From Acidobacteriota bacterium (GTDB lineage: Bacteria > Acidobacteriota > Terriglobia > Bryobacterales > Bryobacteraceae): a stretch of 35,033 nt of DNA. Positions within the stretch are counted from its first letter, which is position 1; every line of letters starts with the position of its first letter. This document shows positions 8,970 through 17,345 of this stretch, piece after piece. The stretch is from the NCBI GenBank assembly GCA_016213755.1, contig JACQZT010000241.1:1-35033 (forward strand), in the 5' to 3' direction. The notes below the pieces were generated by a model. It made no database searches. It was not told the DNA's origin and saw only the letters and a list, made by a program, of their open reading frames with translations. A program made the position numbers and the translations under genes.

Positions 8970-9841
8970 GGGGAGAGGGTTTCCAGGAAGGTGACGATGG
9001 CGGAATGGTCCAGGTCGCCTTTGCCTTGGTTCATGAGGGCGATCAGGGCCTGCTGCACCAGGCTGGTGAAGGGCAGGCTCACTTTCAGCGAGTCGGCCGC
9101 CAGCAGCGCGTTGCGCAGGTCTTTCTGGTGCAGCCGGATGCGGAAGCCCGGCTTGAAGTTGCGCGCCACCACCATGGGCGCCTTGGCGTTCAGCACGTTG
9201 GATCCCGCCAGTCCGCCCTTGACGGCGTTGAACACCACCTCGGGATCCAGCCCCGCCTTGGTGGCCAGCACCAGCGCTTCGCCCATGGCCGCGATGTTGC
9301 AGGCGACCATGATCTGGTTGGCCAGCTTGGTGACGTTGCCCGCGCCCACCGGACCGGTGAGGGTCGCCGACGCGCCCATGTTCTTCAGCACCGGCACGGC
9401 CTTCTCGAACACCTCGGGCTTGCCGCCCACCATGATGGCCAGCGTGCCGGCGATGGCCCCCGGTTCGCCGCCCGAAACCGGCGCGTCGAGGAAGTCGACG
9501 CCCTTGGCCGCGCACGCCGCGCCCACTTTCTGCGCCACCAGCGGGCTGATGGAACTCATGTCGATGACCAGCGTGCCGGGCCTGGCGCCTTCCAGCACTC
9601 CGCCCGCGCCGAGGATCGCCTGATCCACTTCCGGACCGTCGGGCAGCATCGTAACGACGATCTCGCTGCGCGCCGCCACGTCGGCCGCCGAAGCGCCGCG
9701 CGCGGCGCCATCGGCCACCACGGCGTCCACCGATTCGGGCACGATGTCATAGACCACCAGGCGGTGCCCCGCCTTCATAAGGTTGCGGGCCATGGGCTTG
9801 CCCATGATGCCTAAACCGACAAAACCAAGATTGCAGGACAT
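8942..9841 (-). CDS. NAD(P)-dependent oxidoreductase, 3-hydroxyisobutyrate dehydrogenase/tartronate semialdehyde reductase family
   Basis: GFVGLGIMGKPMARNLMKAGH, FLDAPVSGGEPGAIAGTLAIMVGG, GAGNVTKLANQIMVACNIAAMGEAL, KDLRNAL. Confidence 0.93.
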   Translation of the reverse strand: MSCNLGFVGLGIMGKPMARNLMKAGHRLVVYDIVPESVDAVVADGAARGASAADVAARSEIVVTMLPDGPEVDQAILGAGGVLEGARPGTLVIDMSSISPLVAQKVGAACAAKGVDFLDAPVSGGEPGAIAGTLAIMVGGKPEVFEKAVPVLKNMGASATLTGPVGAGNVTKLANQIMVACNIAAMGEALVLATKAGLDPEVVFNAVKGGLAGSNVLNAKAPMVVARNFKPGFRIRLHQKDLRNALLAADSLKVSLPFTSLVQQALIALMNQGKGDLDHSAIVTFLETLSPTETKKGTA

Positions 9842-9845
9842 GCAC

Positions 9846-12215
9846 TCATGCTACCTCAGGCCAGGCGTGTTTCGGATAGCGCCGCATCAACTCGCGCCGC
9901 ACCTGGGGGTAAAGCCGTTCCCAAAACCCGGCCAGGTCGCTGGTGGTCTGCACCGGGCGCTGGTTGGGTGCCAGCAGGCGCACCACCACCGGCACCGCGC
10001 CGCGCCCCACGCGCGGCGTCTCGCGCATCCCGAAGAAGTCCTGCAACCGGGACGCGATCCAGGGCGGCTGGCCCGGCTCGTAATGCACCCGCACGCGCCG
10101 TCCGCCCGGCAAACGAACGAACGCCGGCGCCACGCGCTCCAACTCGGACGAGGACACCCGCTCTTCTAATCGCCGCAGCAGGCCGCCGTCGCGCGCCGCA
10201 CTCTCCAGTTCGGCGAAACTTCGCAATCCGGCGCACAGCGAACGCAACGCCTCGCGCACCTCGTCCTGGCCCAGACACGCTATGGAGGAGTGCTCGGATG
10301 CAAACCGCACGCGGGAAAGGAACTCCTCGATCTGCTTGGGATCGGCGAAACGATGCAGCCCCGCCTCCAGCGCCCGCTCGGCCAGCAGCGCTGCGGCCGG
10401 CTTCGGATCCACGGCGCCGCTGCGGCTCTCGTCCAGGACCAGCGCATCGAACAGCAGCGCGCCCACCGATTCCACTCTCTCCGCCGCCCGGTTCCACTCG
10501 GCGCCCGCGCGCTCGGTGACGCGCTCGGGGAACAGGTCCAGAAGCCACTCGGGCTCGACCGCGCTGGCCAGGCGCACCAGCGGCAGGCGCTGATCGGAGC
10601 GTTCCTCGGCCTCCACTGCCACCAGGAATCGCGCGTCGCGCACGGTGCTCGATTCGGCCAGTTGAGCCGAGCCGCCGGAGGCCAGCAGCAGGTCGCCACC
10701 CTGCCGCCGGCGGGCCACGCGATCCGGAAACGCCGCCAGCACGGCGATGAGCAGAGCGTCGTCATTGCGCGCGCCCCGGCGCGCCGGCCGGGCGATGCGG
10801 CGGATCTGCTCGTACAAGCGCTTTTCTTCGCCGCGCCACTCGGCATCGAGCAGCGCCAGCAGATCCGAGCGGCCCGCGTGACGCCGTTCCTCGGGCAGCC
10901 GCGCCCCGGCGCTCAGCAGGGCCGCGACGGCGCAGCCATCGTCTCCCGCGCCGCGGGCGTCGGCTTCCACCAGCAGGCGGGCCAGGCGCGGATGCAGCGG
11001 GAGGCGCGCCATCTTGCGGCCCGTCCCGGTCAACTCCCCATGCGCGTCCAGCGCCCCCAGGCGTTCGAGCAGGTCTGCGGCGGCCGCCACCTGCGCCTCG
11101 GAGGGCGCTTCAAGCAGGTCCAGGTCCGCCCAGCGCCGGACGCCGAGCGAGCGCAGAGCGAGGGTGCTTTCCGCGAGCTCCGCGCGCAAAATCTCGGGCA
11201 CGTCGCGCTCCGGACGCCGGGCGAAGTCGTCCTCCGAGTACAAGCGGATAACCCGCCCTGGACGAGTGCGCCCGGCGCGGCCGGCGCGCTGAGTGGCGCT
11301 GGCTTTGCTGACTCGCTTGATGGTCAGCATGGGCAGACCGGTCCAGGGCGAAGCCGAGGCCGAGCGCGCCAGCCCGCTGTCGATCACCGCCCTCACGCCC
11401 TCGATGGTGAGCGAACTCTCGGCCACGTTGGTCGAGAGGATCAGCCGCGGCCGGTCGGCCGGCTCCAGCACCCGGGCCTGTTCTTCCAGACTGAGGTCGC
11501 CATGCAGTGGAAATACCGGAAGCCCAAAACCTTCGCACGCCCGCTGGGCGCGCCGGATCTCGCGCGCGCCCGGCAGGAAGACCAGGATGTCGCCGGCCGG
11601 ACCGCCGCGCGCCAATTCCATGACCGCATCGGCTACCTGCTGTTCCAGCGGCCGGGCCGAGTGCGGCGTGTAAGTTACCGTCAGATCGAAAAGGCGTCCC
11701 GTGGTTTCGAGCGCCGTGCACGGTTCCAGGTGCCGCGCCAGGGATGCGGCATCCATCGTCGCCGACATCGCCATCAGGCGCAGATCGCGGCGCGGTCCCT
11801 TCTGCAAACGCCGCAAGAGGCCCAGCGCCAGATCGGTGTCCAGATGCCGTTCGTGGAATTCGTCCAGCACCACAGCCGCCACGCCGGCCAGCCGCGGATC
11901 GTCCATCAGCTTGCGGACCAGCAGGCCCTCGGTGATGTAGAGCAGACGCGTGCGCGGGCCGGCCGCGGTCTCGAACCGCACCTGGTAGCCGGCGGTTTCG
12001 CCGATGCGCTCTCCGCGCAGGCTGGCGACCCGCTGGGCGGCCGCGCGCGCGGCGATGCGGCGCGGTTCCAGAACCAGGATCGTCCCGCGCAGAACCTCCA
12101 GCAGAGCGGGCGGCACGAGGGTGGTCTTCCCCGCCCCCGGCGGCGCCGTGAGGACCACGTTGCGCGCTCCGCGCACCAGTTCCGCAATCTGTCTCAGCGG
12201 AAGAATCTCGGTCAC
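9846..12215 (-). CDS. hrpB: ATP-dependent helicase HrpB; GTG start
   Basis: TAPPGAGKTTLVPPALL, LVLEPRRIAARAAAQRVA, DEFHERHLDTDLALGLLRRLQ, SATMD, STNVAESSLTIEGVRAVIDSGLAR, QRAGRAGR. Confidence 0.95.
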   Translation of the reverse strand: MTEILPLRQIAELVRGARNVVLTAPPGAGKTTLVPPALLEVLRGTILVLEPRRIAARAAAQRVASLRGERIGETAGYQVRFETAAGPRTRLLYITEGLLVRKLMDDPRLAGVAAVVLDEFHERHLDTDLALGLLRRLQKGPRRDLRLMAMSATMDAASLARHLEPCTALETTGRLFDLTVTYTPHSARPLEQQVADAVMELARGGPAGDILVFLPGAREIRRAQRACEGFGLPVFPLHGDLSLEEQARVLEPADRPRLILSTNVAESSLTIEGVRAVIDSGLARSASASPWTGLPMLTIKRVSKASATQRAGRAGRTRPGRVIRLYSEDDFARRPERDVPEILRAELAESTLALRSLGVRRWADLDLLEAPSEAQVAAAADLLERLGALDAHGELTGTGRKMARLPLHPRLARLLVEADARGAGDDGCAVAALLSAGARLPEERRHAGRSDLLALLDAEWRGEEKRLYEQIRRIARPARRGARNDDALLIAVLAAFPDRVARRRQGGDLLLASGGSAQLAESSTVRDARFLVAVEAEERSDQRLPLVRLASAVEPEWLLDLFPERVTERAGAEWNRAAERVESVGALLFDALVLDESRSGAVDPKPAAALLAERALEAGLHRFADPKQIEEFLSRVRFASEHSSIACLGQDEVREALRSLCAGLRSFAELESAARDGGLLRRLEERVSSSELERVAPAFVRLPGGRRVRVHYEPGQPPWIASRLQDFFGMRETPRVGRGAVPVVVRLLAPNQRPVQTTSDLAGFWERLYPQVRRELMRRYPKHAWPEVA

Positions 12216-13096
12216 CGGCTCAGTCCCGCCTCGCGCAGGAACGTGTGGGCCGCCGATTCGACGGCCACGCGGCCGGAAGCGAGCCGGGAATTGGCTTGTT
12301 TCACGGTTTCCAGGGAGACTTTCCCGCCCAGTTCCGCCAGCGCCTTTTGCAGGCCCGGATGCTCCCGCTCGGCTTCGGCGCGCATCACGAAAGCCGCCTC
12401 GCAGGGCAACAGCGCGCCCGCCGGGTCGGGCAGCACGACCAGGTCTTTGCGTTCCCAGACCACATCCGCAACGGCGGCGGCGACCACTTCCGCTTTAAAC
12501 TGGTCCAGTGCCTGCACGATTGCCAGCGGATCCATGACCACCGGCGCGCTGCTGAACGGAATGCGGTACTTCTGGCTGACCAGCGGCATTCCGTCCCGCC
12601 GGATCTCGAACTCGCGGGTCATCGCCACACGCCACCCGGGAACGCGCCGGGCCAGGTCGGCCATGGTCTTCACGCCGAACTGGTCCGCATCCGCCTTCCG
12701 GATCCCCACCACGAAGCGGTTGTCGAATCCCAGCGGAGGCGACCACAGCAGGTTGAAGCGGACCTCGTATTCGGCTCGCACACGCTCCCACATCGCGGCC
12801 GCGTTGGGAGTCACGCTGAACCGCAGCACCGTGGTCAGCGCGGCGCACGGGTGTTCCGGATAGAGGTCGATGTTGGAGCCGGTCAGGGCGGCGTGCGCGG
12901 TCTGCGTATCGCCCAGGTTCGGGCGGCGGTCGACCTTGACGCCCAGCCGGTTCTCCAGGTGCTGCGCCGCCACCTCCGCCAGGAAAGACTGCTCCACCGT
13001 GGACTTGCCGCCCACCGTCAGGGGACGCGCGGCCCGCTGGCAACCGAATACCACCCATAGGAGGCCAGCGGGGATCAGCAGCTTCGGTGCCAGCAT
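12212..13096 (-). CDS. Glycine betaine/osmoprotectant ABC transporter substrate-binding lipoprotein (OpuAC/ProX-like)
   Basis: Lipobox-like LWVVFGC; LTVGGKSTVEQSFLAEVAAQHLENRLGVKVDRRPNLGDTQTAHAALTGSNIDLYPE. Confidence 0.85.
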   Translation of the reverse strand: MLAPKLLIPAGLLWVVFGCQRAARPLTVGGKSTVEQSFLAEVAAQHLENRLGVKVDRRPNLGDTQTAHAALTGSNIDLYPEHPCAALTTVLRFSVTPNAAAMWERVRAEYEVRFNLLWSPPLGFDNRFVVGIRKADADQFGVKTMADLARRVPGWRVAMTREFEIRRDGMPLVSQKYRIPFSSAPVVMDPLAIVQALDQFKAEVVAAAVADVVWERKDLVVLPDPAGALLPCEAAFVMRAEAEREHPGLQKALAELGGKVSLETVKQANSRLASGRVAVESAAHTFLREAGLSR

Positions 13097-13124
13097 TTGC
13101 GCGCAGTCTCCGACAACCAGCTTC

Positions 13125-14192
13125 TCACACCGGCAAGGGGATCCGACACCAGCGGCCCGGCAGCCGGGCGCGGCAGTCCGGGCAAGCGCCGCCGGCCGTC
13201 ACGCGCTGTTCCAGGACCCGGAATCCCGACCGGCGAATCACCGTCGCGCCGCACCCCGGGCAAATCGTATCTTCCCCGCTGCCGACCTCTCCCGGCCGGT
13301 TGCCGCGGTACACAAAGCGCAGCCCTTCTCGCTGCCCGATCTCCGCCGCCCGATGCAGGTCGTCGGGGCGGGTGGCGCGCCCGCCGGTCATTTTGTAGTC
13401 GGGATGGAACGCCGTAACGTGCCACGGAATGTCGGGCGACACGGAAGCCAGGAACCCGGCCAGGCGCCCGAGTTCGTCCTCCGAATCGTTGAAATCCGGC
13501 ACCAGAAGCGTCACCACTTCGATCCACAGCCCCATTCTGTGGATCCGCCGGATGCTGTCCAGAATGGGCGCCAGCCGCCCGCCCAACTCCCGGTACCGGC
13601 CGCGGTCGAAAGACTTCAGATCGACCTTGAACAGATCCAGCCACGGACGCAGGAATTCGAGAACCTCCGGCGTGGCGTTGCCGTTGGAAACCACGCCGGT
13701 CAGCAACCCCGCCCCGCGCGCCAAACGAAAGACCTCCACGGCCCACTCGACGCTGATGAGCGGCTCATTGTAGGTGCTCACCACGGCATCCGCGCCGGAT
13801 GCGAGCGCTCTCTCAATCAGATCTTCGGGCGAAGCCTGCCGGACTCCTGTCCCGGCAGCCGGGTCCCGCAGCGCCTGCGAACTGAGCCAATTCTGGCAGT
13901 AGCCGCAATGCAGGTCGCAGCCCAGCATGCCGAAGCTGAACGCCAGCCCGCCCGGAAGCACATGGAAAAAGGGCTTCTTTTCGATCGGGTCGGCGTGATC
14001 CGCCGCGACATAACCATAGGGGGCGTACAGTCTGCCGTTGCGGTTGTAGCGGACCTTACAGATTCCCCGCTGGCCGTCGAAGATCGGACACCGGTGACCG
14101 CAGGCGAGGCAGCGCACCCGCCCGCCTTCCAAGGGCTCGCACAACTTCGAGGGGCGGACCCACTCATCGATGACGTTTTGCAGGGACGACAT
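13125..14192 (-). CDS. amrS: AmmeMemoRadiSam-system-type radical SAM protein (AmrS-like)
   Basis: CLACGHRCPIFDGQRGICKVRYNRNGRLYAPYGYVAADHADPIEKKPFFHVLPGG, GCDLHCGYCQNW (CxxxCxxC), C-terminal CPGCG...CPDC. Start at 14192 preferred over 14213 because a strong SD (GGGGGGAGGGG) precedes it. Confidence 0.9.
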   Translation of the reverse strand: MSSLQNVIDEWVRPSKLCEPLEGGRVRCLACGHRCPIFDGQRGICKVRYNRNGRLYAPYGYVAADHADPIEKKPFFHVLPGGLAFSFGMLGCDLHCGYCQNWLSSQALRDPAAGTGVRQASPEDLIERALASGADAVVSTYNEPLISVEWAVEVFRLARGAGLLTGVVSNGNATPEVLEFLRPWLDLFKVDLKSFDRGRYRELGGRLAPILDSIRRIHRMGLWIEVVTLLVPDFNDSEDELGRLAGFLASVSPDIPWHVTAFHPDYKMTGGRATRPDDLHRAAEIGQREGLRFVYRGNRPGEVGSGEDTICPGCGATVIRRSGFRVLEQRVTAGGACPDCRARLPGRWCRIPLPV

Positions 14193-14284
14193 TCCCCTCC
14201 CCCCTGCTAACATTATGACGATCGCGGCTCGGCATCCGGTACCGAGCCGCGACCGTCAGGGAGCGGTCATTCCCCGATGGGCGC

Positions 14285-14797
14285 CTACAAAGATCCCGCC
14301 GCAACACCGCTGGTTGTTTCCGCCGCAACGGCTGCGGGAAGGTAGTTCCCGTTAAAGGAATCCAGCCACTTTTGCATTTCCTCCTGGCTCTTCAGGAGAT
14401 CCTTGAGCGTGGTGGCCGTGAGCAGGTTTTCAATCATGTGCTGCACGGTATTCCAGAGACAACCCACCGAGCAGTCTTCCCGATGAACGCAGTTCTCCAA
14501 TACTCCGGAGTGTCTTTGGCAAAAAGCGGGGCCGAAAATGTTTCCGCCGAGCAACTCGAGGACTTCACCCACCGTAATCCGCTCTGCCGGACGGGCAAGC
14601 GTGTAACCGCCCGCCTGGCCGCGGGCGCTGGTTACGAATCCTCCTATTCGCAGTAACCGCATCAGCTTCGCCACGTTGGGGATGGAAAGCCCTTCCGCGC
14701 CGCTGATTTCCGGGATGCTCAAGCTTTCACCAGGCTCGATGCGCGCCATGTGGAGCAGGCAACGGAGCCCATATTCCTCCTGAGCGCTCAATTTCAT
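14285..14797 (-). CDS. Rrf2-family transcriptional regulator with cysteine cluster (IscR/NsrR-like)
   Basis: MKLSAQEEYGLRCLLHMA, LSIPNVAKLMRLLRIGGFVTSARGQAGGYTLARP, FCQRHSGVLENCVHREDCSVGCLW. Confidence 0.92.
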   Translation of the reverse strand: MKLSAQEEYGLRCLLHMARIEPGESLSIPEISGAEGLSIPNVAKLMRLLRIGGFVTSARGQAGGYTLARPAERITVGEVLELLGGNIFGPAFCQRHSGVLENCVHREDCSVGCLWNTVQHMIENLLTATTLKDLLKSQEEMQKWLDSFNGNYLPAAVAAETTSGVAAGSL

Positions 14798-14803
14798 GTC
14801 CTT

Positions 14804-14809
14804 ATTCTA
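14804..14809 (-). promoter_or_regulatory. -10-like TAGAAT of the Rrf2 gene, 6 nt before the ATG
   Basis: Minus strand TATAGAAT AAGGAC ATG. Confidence 0.5.
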
Positions 14810-14867
14810 TACTCGGGAGAACCGGATTGAAAGGTATTTTTTTAGCTCGAGTTAGCTATTTTTTGCC

Positions 14868-15965
14868 TTACCGAGCCAGGGCCAGGGCGCACAACGGATC
14901 GCCCACCACGATGTTTTGCCAACTTAGAGCGGGAATGGCAAGATAATAGCTTTCCGCAAGGTTGCGGCCGGCAAGATAGGCCGGCAGCAACTCTTGCGGA
15001 CGCGGCGTTAAACCGAGAAATGGCTCATAGACGTGTCCGGAAGCCCCGCTGGCGCCTTCCTGGATCAGGTCCGCGGTCAGCCCTTGCGGGGAACCGGCGA
15101 AGAACCGGTCCTTGTTCTGCCACGGGCCGGTGGTCCACTGCGCCGGAGGCCGCGCGAAAGTCCGCCCGTTGGTGGAGACGTATTCGGTGGCGATGGCCCC
15201 CGGCAGCCAGCCGAAGGCCAGGAATCGGTTCTTGCGGTGAGGATCGTTGGATCCCCAGGAGGCATAACCGATGACATCCTGGACGCGCTCCAGCACGCGC
15301 GGCGAGGCGTCCAGAATCACGCGATCCTTGGGCAGCCGGATGGCCGCATCGCGCAGCCAGGCGTTGCCCGGCGCTTCGTCGTCGGCGCTGAGATCCAGCA
15401 CCACGCGGCCGCGATTGACGGCCTCCAGCGAGCGGTCGATCATGCGCTTGACATCCTCCACCGAGTAAGCCGCCAGCCGGGTCGCCAGGTACAGCGGAAA
15501 GCGAGGATGCGCGAAGGCCTCTTGCCGGTGGCCGAAGAACGGGTTTTCGATGGGTCCATCCCGGCTCACCCGTTTTCCGCGGAGCTCCTGGTACAGGGTC
15601 GTCAGCTCGGAGTCCACGCTGGCAGCGTCGCCGTTGCGGCCGCCCTGGCCGCGGATTTTGAGCGGCACGCCCAGGGTCGTAACCATGTACAGGATGCGCT
15701 CGCTCAGCCGGCGGGAGCGGAGAAACGCGCGCACCGGGGCGGCAATTTCCTTTTCATACTCCTCGCGAGAGATCTCTTCCTCGCGCGCGGCGGCGATGCG
15801 GCACACGTTCGAGGCCGGAATGGCCCGGCGCCGGGCGTAGTACTCACCGATCCGGAGCGATTCCGGGGCGTTGCGGTTCACGATCAGCAGCACCCCTGCC
15901 GGCCCCTGGCCGGACAGGGCCGCCGCGAAAAAAAAGACCGCCGCCAATTGGGCCGGGTTTGGCAT
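14868..15965 (-). CDS. TIGR03790-family protein, exported
   Basis: MPNPAQLAAVFFFAAALSGQGPAG signal peptide; VLLIVNRNAPESLRIGEYYARRRAIPASNVCRI, YMVTTLGVPLKIRG, ATEYVSTNGRTF, GASGHVYEPF, VVGDPLCA. ATG at 15965 preferred over TTG at 16028. Confidence 0.85.
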   Translation of the reverse strand: MPNPAQLAAVFFFAAALSGQGPAGVLLIVNRNAPESLRIGEYYARRRAIPASNVCRIAAAREEEISREEYEKEIAAPVRAFLRSRRLSERILYMVTTLGVPLKIRGQGGRNGDAASVDSELTTLYQELRGKRVSRDGPIENPFFGHRQEAFAHPRFPLYLATRLAAYSVEDVKRMIDRSLEAVNRGRVVLDLSADDEAPGNAWLRDAAIRLPKDRVILDASPRVLERVQDVIGYASWGSNDPHRKNRFLAFGWLPGAIATEYVSTNGRTFARPPAQWTTGPWQNKDRFFAGSPQGLTADLIQEGASGASGHVYEPFLGLTPRPQELLPAYLAGRNLAESYYLAIPALSWQNIVVGDPLCALALAR

Positions 15966-16057
15966 GGGAACCAGCGAGAAGCCGTGTATTCCTAACCGTA
16001 TTTGAGCATCCGGTACACCAATCTTCAACCCCCAGCGGAGTGTGTTACTTTTTCGTG

Positions 16058-17329
16058 ATGAGCGCTACAAGTATCAATCGTCGTGAATTTGCCGCCCTGA
16101 CGGCCGGGAGCATGACCGCCCCCGCCCAGGAGCGCAAGATCCGCATCGGGGTGATCGGCTGCGGCTGGTACGGCATGGTCGACCTGAAAGCCGCTTTCGA
16201 CGCGGGAGGCGTGGATTGCGTCGCGCTGTGCGACATCGACACGGCGCACCTGGATGCGGCTGTCGCCGAGGCCGAGAAGGCGCAAGGCTCGCGCCCCAAG
16301 ACCTTCAAGGATTACCGCGAGCTGCTCGACTTGCCGGGCCTGGAGGCGGTGATCGTCGCCACCCCGCCGCACTGGCATGCCCTGCCCTTCCTCGCCGCCT
16401 GCCGCAAGGGGTTGGACATTTACTGCGAAAAGCCCCTGGCCTACGACATCCGCGAAGGCCAGGCCATGGGGGCGGCGGCCGAGAAGAGCGGCCGCGTGAT
16501 CCAGATCGGCTTCCAGCGCCGCCAGAGCGACGCCGTGCAACAGGCGGCCGGCTATATCCGCTCCGGCGCGCCGGGCCGTATCGTGCAGGCGGACGTGCAG
16601 ATCCACTACAAAGCCGCCATGCTCGATGCACGCGTGCAGGCGCCGCCCGCGACGCTGGATTGGGAGCTGTGGTGCGGCCCGGGACCCAAACTGCCCTACC
16701 GGCCCAACGCGGCCCACAGAAGCTGGCGCCTGGAAGCGGCGGTGGGCAACGGCCACCTGGTGGACTGGGGCATTCACCTGATCGACGCCACGCGCGTGAT
16801 TCTCGGCGAGAGCATGCCCAACGCGATCCAGGCCATGGGCGGCCTTTACGCGCTCAAAGGCCAGATCACCACGCCCGACACGCTCACGGCGCAGTTCGAC
16901 TTCGACCGCTGCCCGGTGGTCTGGCGGCACCGGCTGTGGGGCGCCAGCGAGTACAGCCCCGAGGTCTCCAACGGCATTTTCTTTTACGGCGAGAAGGAAA
17001 CCGTTTTCGTCACCGACAACAAGTGGATGGTGATTCCTTCGGCCAAGGGCGCCGAGCGCCGGCTGACCGAGGTGAAGACCGCCGGCGAATCGGGCCTGCG
17101 GCACATGCGCAATTTTCTCGAGTGCGTGCGCTCGCGCAGTAAGCCGCTGTGCCGGATCCAGGATGCTTTCCAATCCACCGCCACCGTGCAACTGGGCATG
17201 ATCGCCTGCCACACCGGCTCGCGGATCCAATGGGACCGGCAGAAGCTCGACATTCCGGGAAACCCGGCGGCGCAAAAGCTGTTGAAACGCGAGTATCGCC
17301 CGCCCTACCGGCATCCCTACGCGGGGTGA
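16058..17329 (+). CDS. Gfo/Idh/MocA-family oxidoreductase
   Basis: IRIGVIGCGWYGMVDLKAAFDAGG, VIVATPPHWHALPFLAACRKGLDIYCEKPLAYDIREGQAM; degenerate RR leader INRREFAAL. Confidence 0.93.
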   Translation: MSATSINRREFAALTAGSMTAPAQERKIRIGVIGCGWYGMVDLKAAFDAGGVDCVALCDIDTAHLDAAVAEAEKAQGSRPKTFKDYRELLDLPGLEAVIVATPPHWHALPFLAACRKGLDIYCEKPLAYDIREGQAMGAAAEKSGRVIQIGFQRRQSDAVQQAAGYIRSGAPGRIVQADVQIHYKAAMLDARVQAPPATLDWELWCGPGPKLPYRPNAAHRSWRLEAAVGNGHLVDWGIHLIDATRVILGESMPNAIQAMGGLYALKGQITTPDTLTAQFDFDRCPVVWRHRLWGASEYSPEVSNGIFFYGEKETVFVTDNKWMVIPSAKGAERRLTEVKTAGESGLRHMRNFLECVRSRSKPLCRIQDAFQSTATVQLGMIACHTGSRIQWDRQKLDIPGNPAAQKLLKREYRPPYRHPYAG

Positions 17330-17345
17330 GTGCATCCAACAGGGG

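Noticed and set aside
10290-12863. 857-aa plus-strand ORF antisense to hrpB and the ProX-like gene
   Set aside because: No recognisable domain, composition typical of an antisense shadow; both genes on the minus strand have strong motifs.
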